From the NCBI GenBank assembly GCA_010015655.1, contig ML976681.1, positions 20,813 to 84,812 on the forward strand: DNA of 64,000 nucleotides, read 5' to 3'. Positions 10,018-21,936 of the stretch are shown here, piece after piece. This DNA is from Bimuria novae-zelandiae CBS 107.79. Lineage: Eukaryota; Ascomycota; Dothideomycetes; Pleosporales; Didymosphaeriaceae. Position numbers and translations under genes: made by a program. The number at the start of each line of letters is the position of its first letter. Position 1 is the first letter of the stretch. A model generated the notes under the pieces. It was not told the DNA's origin and made no database searches. It saw only the letters and a list, made by a program, of their open reading frames with translations.

Positions 10018-10790
10018 GGCGCCGAATGGCCTGTCCCTCTTTTCTTCCTGCCTGCTGTTTTAGGGCGTTTATAAGGACTTCTTCTAGGGCAGCGACGCGC
10101 CTGTCAACGTGCTCGCGAGTCCGTGGCCTGTTTGAGCTAGGGGTACCCTTCATCCTATTAGCGACAGTGTCGATGAATAGCAGGAGCTTCGTAGTGGGGA
10201 TCCTATATTGGAACTGGTCGAGCGGCTCCTATCCCCTGCTGGGTATCGTGGTAACTAGCGTGTTGTGGTCTAAGCCGCAGTTCATGTACGCTCGTACCGC
10301 TGTAGTAGCGAAGGGGATGTTGCAGAAGGAGAGGTCTATAACGTATCCCGCACGGTAGGTAGGGACCCTAGGCTCTCCGATGTAGTCTATGCCGCTGTCT
10401 GTGGCCTATTAGGCCAGTTCGGCGCCGCCATATGTAGTCGTGACGCCAGGTTTAAATATGTCATGTTTAGCGTTAAGGTCGCCCCTAGCTAGGCATCTGT
10501 TAGGCGGGGTGAGGTAGGTAATGTAGTTAAGAACGGGCGTAGTCTATAGCGCCTGGTAGGCATTAAGTATTAAGATTCTATTAACGTTAATCTACTATAT
10601 ATCCCGGTTATAGAGTAGAGTGCGTAGTGTGATTTTCAATCGGTTTCCCTTACGGGTAAAGATAAGGACCCGGGGGCGGTCTGCCTCCCAGGTCTCCCGG
10701 CTATCCTAGCCATCTATTAGTGGGTGGAGGTTGTAGCCAGGGTGGTTCGAAGTGCGTGTGCCTGGCCAGGTAGCCGGCTCTTGCATGTAG
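10018..10790 (-). mobile_element. Internal LINE fragment (endonuclease region)
   Basis: 773 bp that match LINE copy A 16110-16883 almost base for base at both borders (start GGCGCC, end ATGTAG). It covers much of the AP-type endonuclease and the linker before the RT; the minus-strand frame reads KLLLFIDTVANRMKGTPSSN and EHVDRRVAALEEVL. Neither the LINE 5' end nor the 3' tail is present, so it is not a normal 5'-truncated insertion. It is much less mutated than copies A and B and has only isolated stops. Confidence 0.9.
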
Positions 10791-11428
10791 TGTATTCTTC
10801 TGTGTGTATTACATAGAGCGATCAGAGGCTCGTATATAGTAGGCAAGCTGATTTACAAGACTAGGGTCGTTATGTGGCAGAGATCTAGGCTGCTTACAAT
10901 ATATTTTTTACATAGCTGTAAAGCTTCGTGTTTGCAATGGTTTAACGTACTGCCAAGTCGGGCGTTGCGCGCACAGACACAGTACCTCACCTTTTTGCAG
11001 TCCCCACCCACAGCGTATAATAGCCAGTTAACGGGGTGAAATTCCACCGGTGAATTGGCCCTACCCATGCAAATGCGTTACAATCCCGCGCTGGAAAGGG
11101 GGCGCACTGACTGTGGAGCTCAGCATTGTTGGCGAGACCGCTCCGACAGAGAGCGTCTCAGCCGAAGCAGGAATGCAAGAAAGAGCGGTGTAACATGCAG
11201 TGATTTATCCGGCCCAGTTATAGTTTGCATATTGCCGCCAGGACATGCACGATCTTATCACAAGAGAAAATTGCTTATGTGTCACAAGCACGTTCACGTC
11301 CATATCTAGAGCTAGCTTCTATAAAGCTTCACTTTTAAAATCTATCCTCCTGATCTGTTCTTGTGTCCTCCTAACTTTACATCTTCCTAATAGATTACTC
11401 CTGTCGGATCCCTAGTGTCCATACACTT
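10791..11428. other. No supported gene
   Basis: No recognisable domain or repeat. The last 100 bp before 11429 are pyrimidine-rich (tatcctcctgatctgttc), as often seen upstream of fungal start codons. Confidence 0.4.
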
Positions 11429-12019
11429 ATGGCACCTCTCAAATTTATTCCATACGCTTTGGTCGTTCCTAAGAAAGGTGCTGAGAATACAATTTGCATT
11501 CCTCCAGATTCTCTGGTAGCTGAAGGGGAAGTCACGGATTATAATTGGCACAGGCACAATGACTATACAGTATGGAATAGCATTCTATAAAGACGCAGTA
11601 GCTTACTTTAAACGCAGTGGGTGGCTGAAACATGCATGGGAATCATTATAAATCCCACCGATTCTCGTTTTTGCAAACCCAACGCGCTCTGGTTTCTTTT
11701 GCGTTGCACTGCAACCAGTGTACGCAGCAAACGCAGCGAATCCGAATTCGCAAACTCCCTGTGGATTTTTCCCTCCGACGAACTTGATAAAATATACAAC
11801 GGATCTCAAATCCGAGACGGGGCCGAAGCAGTTATAGAATCTTTTATAAAGTATCAGAAAGCGCACAAGAAGGACCCGGCACCCTTTGAACTCAAGAAGG
11901 TTGACTATACTGAGCTACCCTGTTCGCATGAAAAGTGTCAGAGTAAAAACAGACTGCACGTTCATTATCACGAGTATCAGTCGATGTGGGAACCGGACGC
12001 TGAAACGTTGTGCGCGTGA
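11429..12019 (+). CDS. Cys/His-containing protein of unknown function
   Basis: Two exons, 11429-11569 and 11618-12019, give 180 residues. The 48-nt intron (GTATGG…ACGCAG) is phase 0 on both sides and its removal joins HRHNDYT to WVAETCMGIII. The C-terminus has a possible metal-binding cluster, CSHEKCQSKNRLHVHYHEY (C-x4-C then H-x-H-x-H). No signal peptide or membrane helix is seen. I do not recognise the family. The frame is free of stops although both sides are repeats. The start is the first ATG of the frame (MAPLKFIPYALVVPKK). Confidence 0.6.
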
Positions 12020-12265
12020 GTCTGATCACTAGACTGTGGTAGCTGGGGGCAACGGTGTAGGTCCTGTACGCGAATATAACGGTAGCCCGGCGGCGTCGCT
12101 CGCGGAGGCGCTTGCCTATTGATGCGCTGGGCACCCTTGTTGATGGCATTTTTGTGTTTCTATTTTCTGTACAGTATGTCACCTGCCGGCCATCCACATA
12201 ACGCAACGTCATCAAAATCCCATCGTGGTAATCTGAATTTCAAGCGTAACTAATTATGGGAAAGA

Positions 12266-12472
12266 TGTCACGGTTTATAGCTCTTACTCTATGTGATAGT
12301 TGTAGCTACCCTCACTTGACTACAACTCACCTTTCCAATAGCATGACACCTATCTAGGACTAGCGTTGTTTACGCTCGCGCACCTACATCCTCGGTAGCT
12401 TCTAATAGTACAACCTCAGTTCAATCCAATAGTCTTTTCCACTGCGTACTGTCCGCTCTGCTCACCGCGACG
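12266..12472 (+). mobile_element. Solo LTR, 208-bp family, copy 3, AAAGA duplication
   Basis: 207 bp from TGTCACGGTTTATAG to CACCGCGACG. Exact AAAGA flanks at 12261-12265 and 12473-12477 show it inserted as an LTR element and then lost its interior and second LTR by recombination. The last base is G instead of the family A. Confidence 0.85.
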
Positions 12473-12960
12473 AAAGACGATGATTTTATCAACAAACGGG
12501 TATACGCACAGCGCCTCTGACAGCCGAGCAGCAACCATTAGAAGGCAAAGCACGCCTGGTTTCCGGGTGCCGGAGCAGAGCGCCGCGTCTGCAAGCTAGT
12601 AAGTATGCACAGTATAGGCTATGATTATAGGCAATAAGAGCTCGCAGAATTTTTGCTGTCCACATCCATCGACCAAACCCCTTCCCACATCCTGGCGATT
12701 GCGATCGAGCTCCATCGACATGGCGACCAGCTTCTCCTTGGTTCGGTAGAGGAGGTGCGCTTTGACAGAGCCTCCTATTGTCCACAACGCCTACAACGAC
12801 GACTCCCGGAACTTGTTGTTGCTCCCAAGCGCGCTTTCGCTTAGGAGCTAGTAAAAACCCCGCTGGGTGAACTCAGTGATTGGAGGTCATCCTTATCCTA
12901 TAGTTCACCAACGGTTTCGTGCTCTGCTTTACTAGTGTTAGGAATAGTGGGTGCATGGCC
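12473..12960. other. No supported gene
   Basis: Short opposing frames only. At 12955-12975 an ATG opens GCCGAGGAGGGCGTGGAG, the target site of LINE copy A; see the finding on the interrupted start. Confidence 0.35.
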
Positions 12961-13259
12961 GAGGAGGGCGTGGAGTAGTAGTAGTAGTAGTATTAATTAT
13001 CGTCCAGGAACGTAAAGTTCAAGCCTCCCATGGGGCATGGGGACGCGCCGAGCAGCTGCTTTGGGGCCAGCCAAAGTAGTGAAGGCGTTTCTTGCTATAA
13101 AGCTATTGCCGTCTCTTGCAGCGGCTCGTGAGAGTCCGCCCCCCTCCGTGCGGGGGCTAAATCCTTGTCTTCTTGCCTATAGGCTAAGGTGTCTGGGTTT
13201 ATCTATTATACATGTAGTCTAATAATAAGAGTAGAGTAGGAGCAGCTTAATCTTTTATA

Positions 13260-16200
13260 AGCTCGAGTAGAAGTTAGAAATTATTTGGCTCTAGTGCCTT
13301 TAGGTATTCCACGCCTTCCCTAGTGGTGTTGGGGGGGCACGCTGGCCGCTTTGGCTAGTAACCGAACTTTCGAACTAATCGTAGGCAGTGTACGATGTGG
13401 TTAGGCGCTAGGTCTGCGCTGCAGGGGCATTTTGTAACGGCGTTTTCATGCCTAAATTTCTTATAGTACTAGGCGTAGTGTCCGTGGCGGGTGCGCATGG
13501 ACAGGAGCTTAGTAAGCGTTAGACATTAGAGGGTAAGCTCCTTTAGCTATTTTATAGGGCGGTAAGTGAGGTCCCACTACATGTACTATTTAGATAACTT
13601 AGGTAAGCAAGCGCGCCACTAGTCTATCTTAGCGCTCCTCGTGTGGGCGCGTACGTTTAAATTGAGGCCTAAGACTATAGGCTTAGCTGCCATGCCGTAT
13701 AGAGGTTAGGGAGACTTTGCCGCGTCGTTGGCTAGCTAGTCCGCTAATTTATTCCCTTCTATTTCGCAGTAACCTGGAGCCCACTAAATAGTGATGTTTA
13801 GGTTCTCTATTATTTCCTGGCACCTAATAAACGCCTATTACGAAGAGGGGGACAGGTTGCCTCTTATGCACTATATAATAAAAGTGCTATTAATACACAT
13901 GTATATACGTCTTAGCTAGTAGGTAGGCGTAATAAGCGTGTAGGCAAGTCCCCGCCAAGCGCCAATAGCTTTAGCGTTAAAAACGTAGGACCTAAGGTTA
14001 AGGGAGCCGTTACCCTATAGGATAAGGGCCTGTCCTTCGTATACAGCGTAGCCATACGTGACGTGTTTAACGCTATTAATCCATTATTTAGAGCTATCTA
14101 AGAAGATAATAATAGCGGTTAGTAAGAGGAGAGCCTACTACTCCTTAAAGAGACGGGCGGCGTCCTTCTTAACTACTCGGTCTATAGGGTCGGTGCGGCT
14201 CCCGGGGGAGTAGTAGGGGGCGCGGAAATTTAGTTAAGATACCAGGTTAAAGATCTGTGCGAGTTATTATACCTTTAAGCGGGCTCTTTATAGGAGGCCT
14301 GCGCCTTAGCCTCTTTTAACTATAAGTAGGAGGGTCTTAGCAGTTAGCAAGTGTTTATTATTAATTATTAATAAGTATACTATAAAGCGAAACTTGCATG
14401 TCTTAAGTGCTACTACTACTAAGGGGAGTCCTGCGTCCCGAAAGACGGCGATAGTAGGTATAGTCTAATAGGCTGGCGCGATAGCTCTATATACCTGCTT
14501 AAGGACTTTGTTAAGTGCGTTAATGTATTAGCCTAGTTAGATACTCACCTTAGCGCTTCTTAATTAGCACATAATTCTAGAGGGCTTAATTCTGCCTCCG
14601 TACTAGGCTTCCGCACCGTAAAGGAGCCGTGGGAGGACGTAGGCGATTACTACCTTATAAAGGGACCCTAGTAGGGGGCCGTGTTTAATCTAAGCTAAGC
14701 TACAGATATAGTATACGATAACCCTTATCTTAGCGGCGCAAGTCGCGACGTAGGTCTTAAAGGTTAGCTTCCTATTAAACTATACGCCTAGCTAGCGCAG
14801 GGCCCCGTTTTTACTCCTAGGGAGAATAGGGTGTATGGTAAGGTTCTCGTTAATAATACAGGGAGGCGCGTAGTCTCCTTTCTATCATGTAAGATATATT
14901 ATTTTAAGCTTATCTAGTAAGAAAGCAATCTTATTATCCGCGCTATATTTAATAATATTACGGACGTCTTCCGCGATTTGTTTAACGTTATAGTCTAGGC
15001 TGTGAGTGGCTCTATATAGGTAAATATTGTTAGCATATCCAAATCGCAGCGTGGTGTCCTAGAGGAGAAGTTCCGCCAGGTATAGCATATAGATAACTAG
15101 TAAGAGGGGCGAGCCCTGTGGGGTGCCGCAGGCCACTAGGTGGCGGCCGGATTAGTGTTAGCCGTGGCGGATAAGTATATATTGGTTTGTAAGAATGTTG
15201 CGCGTGAGCACGAGCACTTTTTAGTGCTAGTTTTATCCTTTTATTTAGTGTAGCAGGCGGTTAATAAGGAGGGCGTTAAAGGCCCTAAGCACGTCTATAG
15301 TAACTATAGTAACGTGCTGGCCTTTGCTAAAGACTAGTTCTACGTCGTGGGTAAAGGCGGTAATTAAATCCATGGCTAACCTTTTTGGCAGAGCCCCTCT
15401 ATATTAGGGGCTTAGTACGCCATACAGCACAGCTAAGTGGGCTATACGCCGGGCGATAATCCTTTTAAATCCCTTGCCAAGGCAGAGTAGCATGGCGAGG
15501 GGTCTTATAGAGCCTGGAACCGTGTAGTCCTTCTTACCATGCTTTCTAATAAACACGATCTCTTCGTCCTTCTAGATAGCGGGGTAGTAATTAAGCTTAA
15601 GTAGGTCGCGATAGATATCGCAGACGTACTATCTAATGTAGTTCTAGCATGCTATAAGTAGCTGGACGGTTATACTATTTGCGCCTAGTGAGGTGCTAGA
15701 GACCCTAATTACGCAGCGCTCCGTCTCTTTAATAGACAGGTATGTGTCCTAAAGGATTGTGGGGTTCTTTTATAGGGAGGGCAGTTCTAGCAGGTTGTTT
15801 TTTAGCGTAAATCTGTAAAGTAGTGCTTGTCGAAGTATCTTAGCCTTATCCTTGTCTTTAGTCGCCTCTACGCCTCTAAAGACTATTAGCGCCTAGGTCT
15901 TAGTAGGTTCTAGCTTATGCTAGTTAATAATTTAAAAAAGTTCTTAGTTATTTACTACGTTATTTATAGTGTGTTGCTAGTATTCCTTCTTTACTTTATA
16001 AACTATTACTAAGAAGGTGCGCGTCTCCTTAGAGGGGCCTTGCTTAGTGTAGCCGTCTAGCAAGTTTAAGTGTGCCTGGTAAGCTTGTTTGTAGGCGTCT
16101 GTTTACTATGGCGCCAAATGGCCTGTCCCTTTTTTCTTCCTGCCTACTATCTTTAGGGCGTTTGTAAGAACTTCTTCTAGGGCAGCGACGCGCCTATTAA

Positions 16201-17060
16201 CGTGCTCGCAAGTTTATAGCCTGTTTAAGCTAGGGGTGCCCTTTATCCTATTAGCAATAGCGTTAATAAATAGCGGGAGCTTTATAGTAGGGATCTTATA
16301 TTAGAACTAGTTAAGCGGCTCTTATCCCTTGCTAGGTATCGTGGTAACTAGCGTGTTATAGTCTAAGCCACAGTTTATGTCCGCTCGTACCGCTGTGGTA
16401 GCGAAGGGGATATTATAGAAGGAGAGGTCTATAACGTGTCCCGCACGGTGGGTAGGGACCCTAGGCTCTCTAATATAGTCTATGCCGCTGTCTATAGCCT
16501 ATTAGGCTAGTTCGGCGCCGCCATGTGTAGTCGTGACACTAGGTTCGAATATGTTATGTTTAGCGTTGAGGTCGCCCCTAGCTAGGCATCTGTTAGGCGG
16601 GGTAAGGTGGGTAATATAGTTAAGAATAGGCGTAGTCTGTGGCGCCTAGTAGGCATTAAGTATTAAGATTTTATTAACGTTAATCTACTATATATCCTAG
16701 TTATAGAGTAGAGTGCGTGGTGTAATTTTTAATTAGTTTCCCTTATAGGTAAAGATAAGGACCTAGGGGCGGTCTGCCTCCTAGGTCTCCTAGCTATCCT
16801 AGCTATCTACTAGTAGGTAAAAGTTATAGCCAGGGTGGTTTAAAGTGCGTGTGCCTGGCCAGGTAGCTGGCTCTTGTATGTAGATGACGTTAATGCCCTC
16901 CTTAAAAGTAATCTTAAGGGTAGCTATATGTGCTAGGCCACTTTTACTAATATTTATCTAGTATACTTTAATATTAGGCTCCTTGCGTAGGGTGGGTCTG
17001 CGGTAGTTGTTCCTTATTAGCTTAAGGATTTGTCCATGGTCTGGTTCTCCTATAAGGAGG
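13260..17060 (-). pseudogene. LINE ORF2 relic (endonuclease-RT-RNase H), copy A
   Basis: Same order as copy B: endonuclease (about 16.1-17.0 kb), reverse transcriptase (about 14.7-15.9 kb), RNase H (about 13.7-14.2 kb) and a C-terminal Cys/His block. Many TAG/TAA codons replace Gln and Trp. Borders are approximate, taken from alignment by eye to copy B. Confidence 0.75.
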
Positions 17061-18720
17061 ACTATGTGTGCTCTTCCTGTCTCGCGCTTCTGGCAGAAAG
17101 CGCGGCGAGGTTTAGGCTACCACTTATGGGCGCAGAGGACTGCATAGGCCTATTTAATAGGCGTGGAGCGGCTTGTTGTAAGGCGGTGTTAGGGTACGGG
17201 GTCGAGCGTCGAGGTTCTCTTAGGGGACGATAGCTTTGGGTCACCAGTTCCTGCTCTGGCTGACTTGGTATTATTAACATAGGCTTAGTTTAGTTATTAT
17301 CTTCTCCGCTAGGGGAGGTGCCCTAGCCCTAGGCGGTAGGCTTAAGTTAAGGGTGTAGGTTATATAACTAGTTAAAGGCCTTTTATTTAGCGCGTCTTAG
17401 TGTCGCTAGTTCGTAGCGAGTTAGTTAAATAATATAGCTATTTACTCGCCTAGGTTTAATTAGGCAGGTGGGGTCGTCTACAGCGTATAGGCCACGATAG
17501 TTAGGGTATTATTATTTATAAGCGTAGTTGTCTCCTATTAGGCCTTCGTGCTTGCTAGATTTCTTTCTATAATTATAATAGCGGGGTATACGTGTGCAGC
17601 GTGCTGCGTTATAGTAGCCCTAGTAGCTAGGGTTATAGCGTTCTATAGCTCGCTTCTTACTTATCTCGCGGGAAAGGTCGCTGGCACTAAAGAGGCAAAA
17701 AGCCACTATAGGCTTTTTAAAGAACACTATCTAGGTAGTATATCTAAATTAATTAGGGCCGTATTAAAAGAGATAATAGTTTACAGGGTGTTATTTTATC
17801 TGCGTGTGAACCTTATCCGCTATTATTTAGAGGGAGTAAGGCACGTCTTCCCCTAGCAGCGAGTAATAGCTACTAGGTACTCTAGGTATAGTATAGTTAA
17901 CCTATCGCGTGGGTAACTTAGCGCTGTTAGCTTTAATAGATTTTATTATTAATTCCTTCTTTTCCTGTTCTATAAGTTGCTGTCGTATATTATTAGAGGC
18001 CAGGGTGATGGCCCACCCAGTGCGGGTCCTTGTGGCTGTAGGGATAGCGCTAGGGTTAAGCCCTATAGCGGCGCAGATAGCCGTTTGTATAGTAAAGGCA
18101 GAGGTCTGGCCTAACCAGTTAGCCAGGTCCGCGACTATAAGTAAAATCTGTAGGTCTATTACCTGTCTAGGTGTGGTTTACCGCTTATCTATAGTTGTGA
18201 ATTTCCTGCTGCTGCCTATGGTCGTCGTGTATCCGCTATCTTTATAGAAGGCGGATGCTACGCTTGCCTATGTCCTCTAGGGCTGGGCGGCAAGGCCGCT
18301 GTCGCTATCCGTGGTATAGGCGGTGGTTGTCAAGTCGTAGCCGGTCCTAGCTACATTCGGACGAGGGCTTGGCGTAGCCAAATTTTTTAGTGTCTATATA
18401 AGGTAGTTACGGAGGGTAGAGGCAGCCGCTAGCTCCTCTAAGCACTTAAGATTAGTAACGCAATAGTTAATAGCTTTAGCTATAGCTATTATAACTTTTT
18501 TTTAGGTCTCTACCGCCTTGCGCGCAGCCGTAAGGTAGGAGGTAAAGGTATTAGCCGCTGTGTCTATAGTAGCTTCTAGGCAAATAGGCACGCCTCCACT
18601 AAAGGAAAGGCGTCTAAAAGGGCGGATATTAGTCTGTTAGCGCTTTCTAGAGGGGTGCTAGATATTAGTCTGCCGCGTAGACTTAGGGTCTGCGGGGCAG
18701 GTCGCTGTAGAGGCCCCTGG
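17060..18720 (-). pseudogene. LINE ORF1 (Gag-like) relic, copy A
   Basis: Lies between the LINE 5' end and ORF2. The minus-strand frame is broken by stops but matches copy B, where a cysteine-rich zinc-knuckle remnant precedes ORF2. Hydrophobic plus-strand frames at 17548-17856 and 17909-18247 are antisense shadows: the same shadows occur in copy B. Confidence 0.6.
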
Positions 18721-18895
18721 AAGGGGCCTCTAAGGCGTCTCTATCGCTATTATCAGCCCACCGCACGCGTGCGGTGCCTGAGGATAGCTAGGAGTAGGAT
18801 TTCAGGTGAAAGTAAGATGAACGGGATAAAGATTTCGCAATTTTTACCACTTTCTCGAAATTCCTAAAGTTGGTGAAGGTGAGGAGGGCGTGGAG

Positions 18896-19463
18896 AAACT
18901 CTGGATCATCGACTTCTTTATCAGTGAGCGATAGTAATGGCGCTCAGCAGGTTAATAGACCACGAAGGCACCGGCGGGTTTCCCTATACAATATCGCGTC
19001 CCGCGTACCCGCTACTAGCCACGCAGTTTGCTAACAGTAGAGCTAACAGTTCTACCAATAGCAAAGTCCCTCTAGAAGCGTATTCGGCTGTAGGCCTTTA
19101 GTTGTACAGGCTGCGTAGCACTTATACATAAGTTTTAGACTAGGTTAGCGCGGACTTCTAAAGGCGGTCAGACAAAGCTGTAACTAATGTCAAGAATCAC
19201 GACGATGGTCTTAAACGAAAATACTAAACGGAGCGTTTCAATATTGAGGTGTGAACAGCAAGATAGGACGGTTCTTGCAATCGCACTGGTCTTCAAACAC
19301 TTCTTTGTGCCGGGTCAGCAGCAGACCAGAGTCCAGGTCTTTCACGTCGTTTCAGCATTTCACAATGCAGCTGCGCAGATTATCTGACAGGTAGAAGCCT
19401 CCAGGATGGTACCTTAAGGTATATTGATCACACGATGAGATTCGAATCTTCTTCAAACGCCTT
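18896..19463. other. No supported gene
   Basis: Right flank of LINE copy A. No gene is supported. Confidence 0.35.
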
Positions 19464-20122
19464 GTGCCAAAATTGCATTCATGGAAATCTCGGGTTAAGG
19501 AGCCACCGGCACATGCAGTCCTTGATTTTACAGCTCCGATTCTGCAGCGTTACGAAAAGGAGCGGTCCGCGCTAATCGAAGGCACTACCGCCGATGCGGG
19601 TGTAGTCCTCACGAGTATCCAGATGTTAGAGTTGAATACGATATCACATAATATCACCTACCTGATGTAGACTAGTTGCTGATCACGATTCTGCTACTTA
19701 AGCGGTTTCTCTGTTCAGCTTGTTACAATCAACTCAGTCTCTCATTCTTAAATGCTACCCTACTTATCACTTACACCAGACGAGGGTGGCTCAGAGCGGC
19801 GTTGAACTTGGTCAAATCACTACATTGTACAAAGACACATATCTAGCAGGTGTGCGCAACGATTCCGACTGCGCTGTGTACTGTGGCGCATTTGGAACTG
19901 ATTGTGGACTATCGTCACAGGGTAGATGTGGAGGATTACCTGCAAGAATTGCTTGGGCAAGGGTGTTTCCAGAATCGGCCTGTGCAGCATCAATTCAAAG
20001 CTTGCTACTCGGATATTTCAATTTTCGACCAGTAGCGCGACACTTTGGCGGGTCTCGTGGCCTCCCCGAAAGATAATGCAGTTGCGCATGAAATCCTGCT
20101 GCCTGGTGGATAAGATACTCTG
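19464..20122 (+). pseudogene. Gene of unknown family split by a solo LTR
   Basis: A frame from about 19464 (PKLHSWKSRVKEPPAHAVLD, YEKERSALIEGTTADAGVVL) runs to 19623, where a 152-bp solo LTR begins. Skipping the LTR and one CCAGA copy continues the same frame at 19781 (TRVAQSGVELGQITTLYKD). Further on the better protein-like frame is another one (VDVEDYLQELLGQG, then a TAG that would be CAG, then NAVAHEILLPGG), so an intron or frameshift lies near 19800-19850. No family recognised. It is a pseudogene unless the LTR is somehow spliced out. Confidence 0.5.
19624..19775 (+). mobile_element. Solo LTR, TGTTAGAGT family, copy 1, CCAGA duplication
   Basis: 152 bp from TGTTAGAGTTGAA to CACTTACA, flanked by exact CCAGA at 19619-19623 and 19776-19780. 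The copy at 23664-23812 is the same family in inverted orientation; the shared core includes gatgtagactagttgctgat. Confidence 0.92.
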
Positions 20123-20154
20123 AGTCTGTCTCCATTGTGAAAAAAGTGTGAGGT

Positions 20155-20250
20155 TTGATGTTTGCCACTGAGCTGATGGCTTGTTTTCCTTTTGTTTGTT
20201 TTTGATGTTTGCCACCGAGCTGATGGCTTATTTTCCTTTTGTTTGCTGTT
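20155..20250. repeat. Tandem duplication, unit about 47 bp
   Basis: Two near-identical copies of gatgtttgccacYgagctga followed by tggcttRttttccttttgtt, beginning near 20158 and 20205, with a partial third start (gctgtttgcc) at 20245. Confidence 0.85.
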
Positions 20251-21936
20251 TGCCAGTTATCTAGGATGTTTGCGCCTGGGTATATAGGAGATAGCTTACC
20301 TCTAGTGGCAGAGGGGGATATACATGAGTTATTTGGTTCACACTCGCTGCCGCACTTTAAGCGCAGATCGGACCAGAGCGCGGCCATGGCAGGCTACGGT
20401 TTGCCTATTGTGTTGGGGACTGTTTGGGTTGGGGTGGGACAAGCTTGATTTGCTGGGGCGCTCGGGCACTCTGGAATAAGTTCATGAAGGGTCCTGAGAA
20501 TGATGATGAACCTAAAAACATGGCGGTGGCTCGCTCAAAGACTAGCTCGATAGGCCGTCTTGAGTAGGGAGAATACGGCGACGTCGCAAAGTAGAAGCCT
20601 GTGAGATGTGTGAGAGGAGAGACAGCATAGAACATCTCAATATAACTAACGTTAGAGCATCTCGTCACGTCGGGAGGCTTTCGACGGTGTTCTTCGCCCG
20701 TACCCTCCCCATAACCATCCGAAATCTTACCAAAGGCCTTGGTCCGAAATTAGACAAGGGATGATAGCTAACATCCTTCCCTAGGTAGCCGGACACCCGT
20801 TGTGCCCGGACGCTACCAATACTTTCTAATACAACAACGTCAACATCAAGGTAAAAGCTTAACTATTCTCAGAATAAAGGCCTCTAACTATACGCTCTAC
20901 TTCGCCTAAAGATTTTCTGCCCGTAACTTCTGCTTACCCTGCAATACCACTATTCACTTGAGCTTACCACGACGGCATTATTTTTAAGAGACTCGAGTTC
21001 GTTGAAAACTTCGTGCATCCCGCCGAGAGAGTAGCATGCTATAGCAAGATATATAAAGACTCTATCCCAAGAGAGAGAACGAATTCTGAGAGATAATCGT
21101 GCTTCAGTAGCGACCAGATGCTCATGGCCTTAGAGGTGCAAGAAGAGCGACCTCGCCTAGCCGACCGTAAGAGGCATAGCGCCGAAGACGATTCCAAGCC
21201 TACTATGTAAGTTATCCAGATAGGTCAGCAGCTATACTTACTCCTTTAAGTGCTTTTCTTACAAATGGCGCTTACCTAAAGTTTTTGCACCTCGCGCGAT
21301 AAGGCATTAACTCGCCACATCACAGAATTACCACTATTAATAATTCATCCCTACGCTCGGATTAAAACCTATAGATATCTATCCATTATATATATTAATT
21401 TTTAGGGTGATTCTTGACTCTCTTCCTACGCCCGAAGCTGTCCGGATAGACGCCATGCCAGCGGGAAAGCATGTGTCATTGTGTTGCAGATAAAGCAGAA
21501 AAGTCTATAGACTGGCATTTCATGGGAGTGAAGCGTATATCTTAAGGTCTCTATTCCGAGATTAATTACGCTGCTAGCTAGCTATATAATGTGTTATGTT
21601 AAATGACAATGCTCGCGTCCGATCATACAGGGTGTCCGACCACGTAGGGATGGATGTTAAAGTTAACGTTAAGTAGCGATGATTAAATACCGTAGCGTTG
21701 AAGAAATAATTGATAGCAAGAGCAAGCTCTTCATCAGAGACTGGCGCCCTAAATAATAATAGGCATAGATTCGTACTATAGTATTATTGCTCTATATACT
21801 GATAAATGGAAGATTCAGAAGATCTGAATTGTAACTTAAATGTCAGGAGCAAAAGGCTAACCTTCTGCTCCGTTAGAGGTAGAATATTCTTAACGGTTAC
21901 ATTAAACCTATCTCGCCATATAGTGCGTCTCGCGAC
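20251..21936. other. AT-rich stretch, no supported gene
   Basis: Short opposing frames only. From about 20750 to 21800 the sequence is TpA-rich as in RIP-affected DNA, but no transposon motif or terminal repeat could be recognised. Confidence 0.4.

Larger units (their letters stand above)
12976..18880 (-). mobile_element. Full-length LINE (Tad1/I type), copy A
   Basis: 5,905 bp, oriented right to left. The 3' end at 12976 carries the (GTA)n complement of a (TAC)n tail; the 5' end at 18880 reads accttcaccaactttagg on the minus strand. Exact 15-bp duplications gaggagggcgtggag flank it at 12961-12975 and 18881-18895. Copy B is colinear over the same length once its LTR insertion is removed. Both are full of transition-type stops, so neither encodes active protein. 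Confidence 0.93.

Noticed and set aside
12976..13010. (GTA)n run as a microsatellite or telomere-like repeat.
   Set aside because: It is the LINE 3' tail, confirmed by the target duplication and by the same tail at 47325-47350.
17548..18247. Two hydrophobic plus-strand frames (17548-17856 and 17909-18247) that look like membrane proteins.
   Set aside because: They are antisense to LINE ORF1; near-identical frames occur at the matching place in copy B (41174-41512 and 41565-41873, minus strand). Repeat copies explain the conservation.
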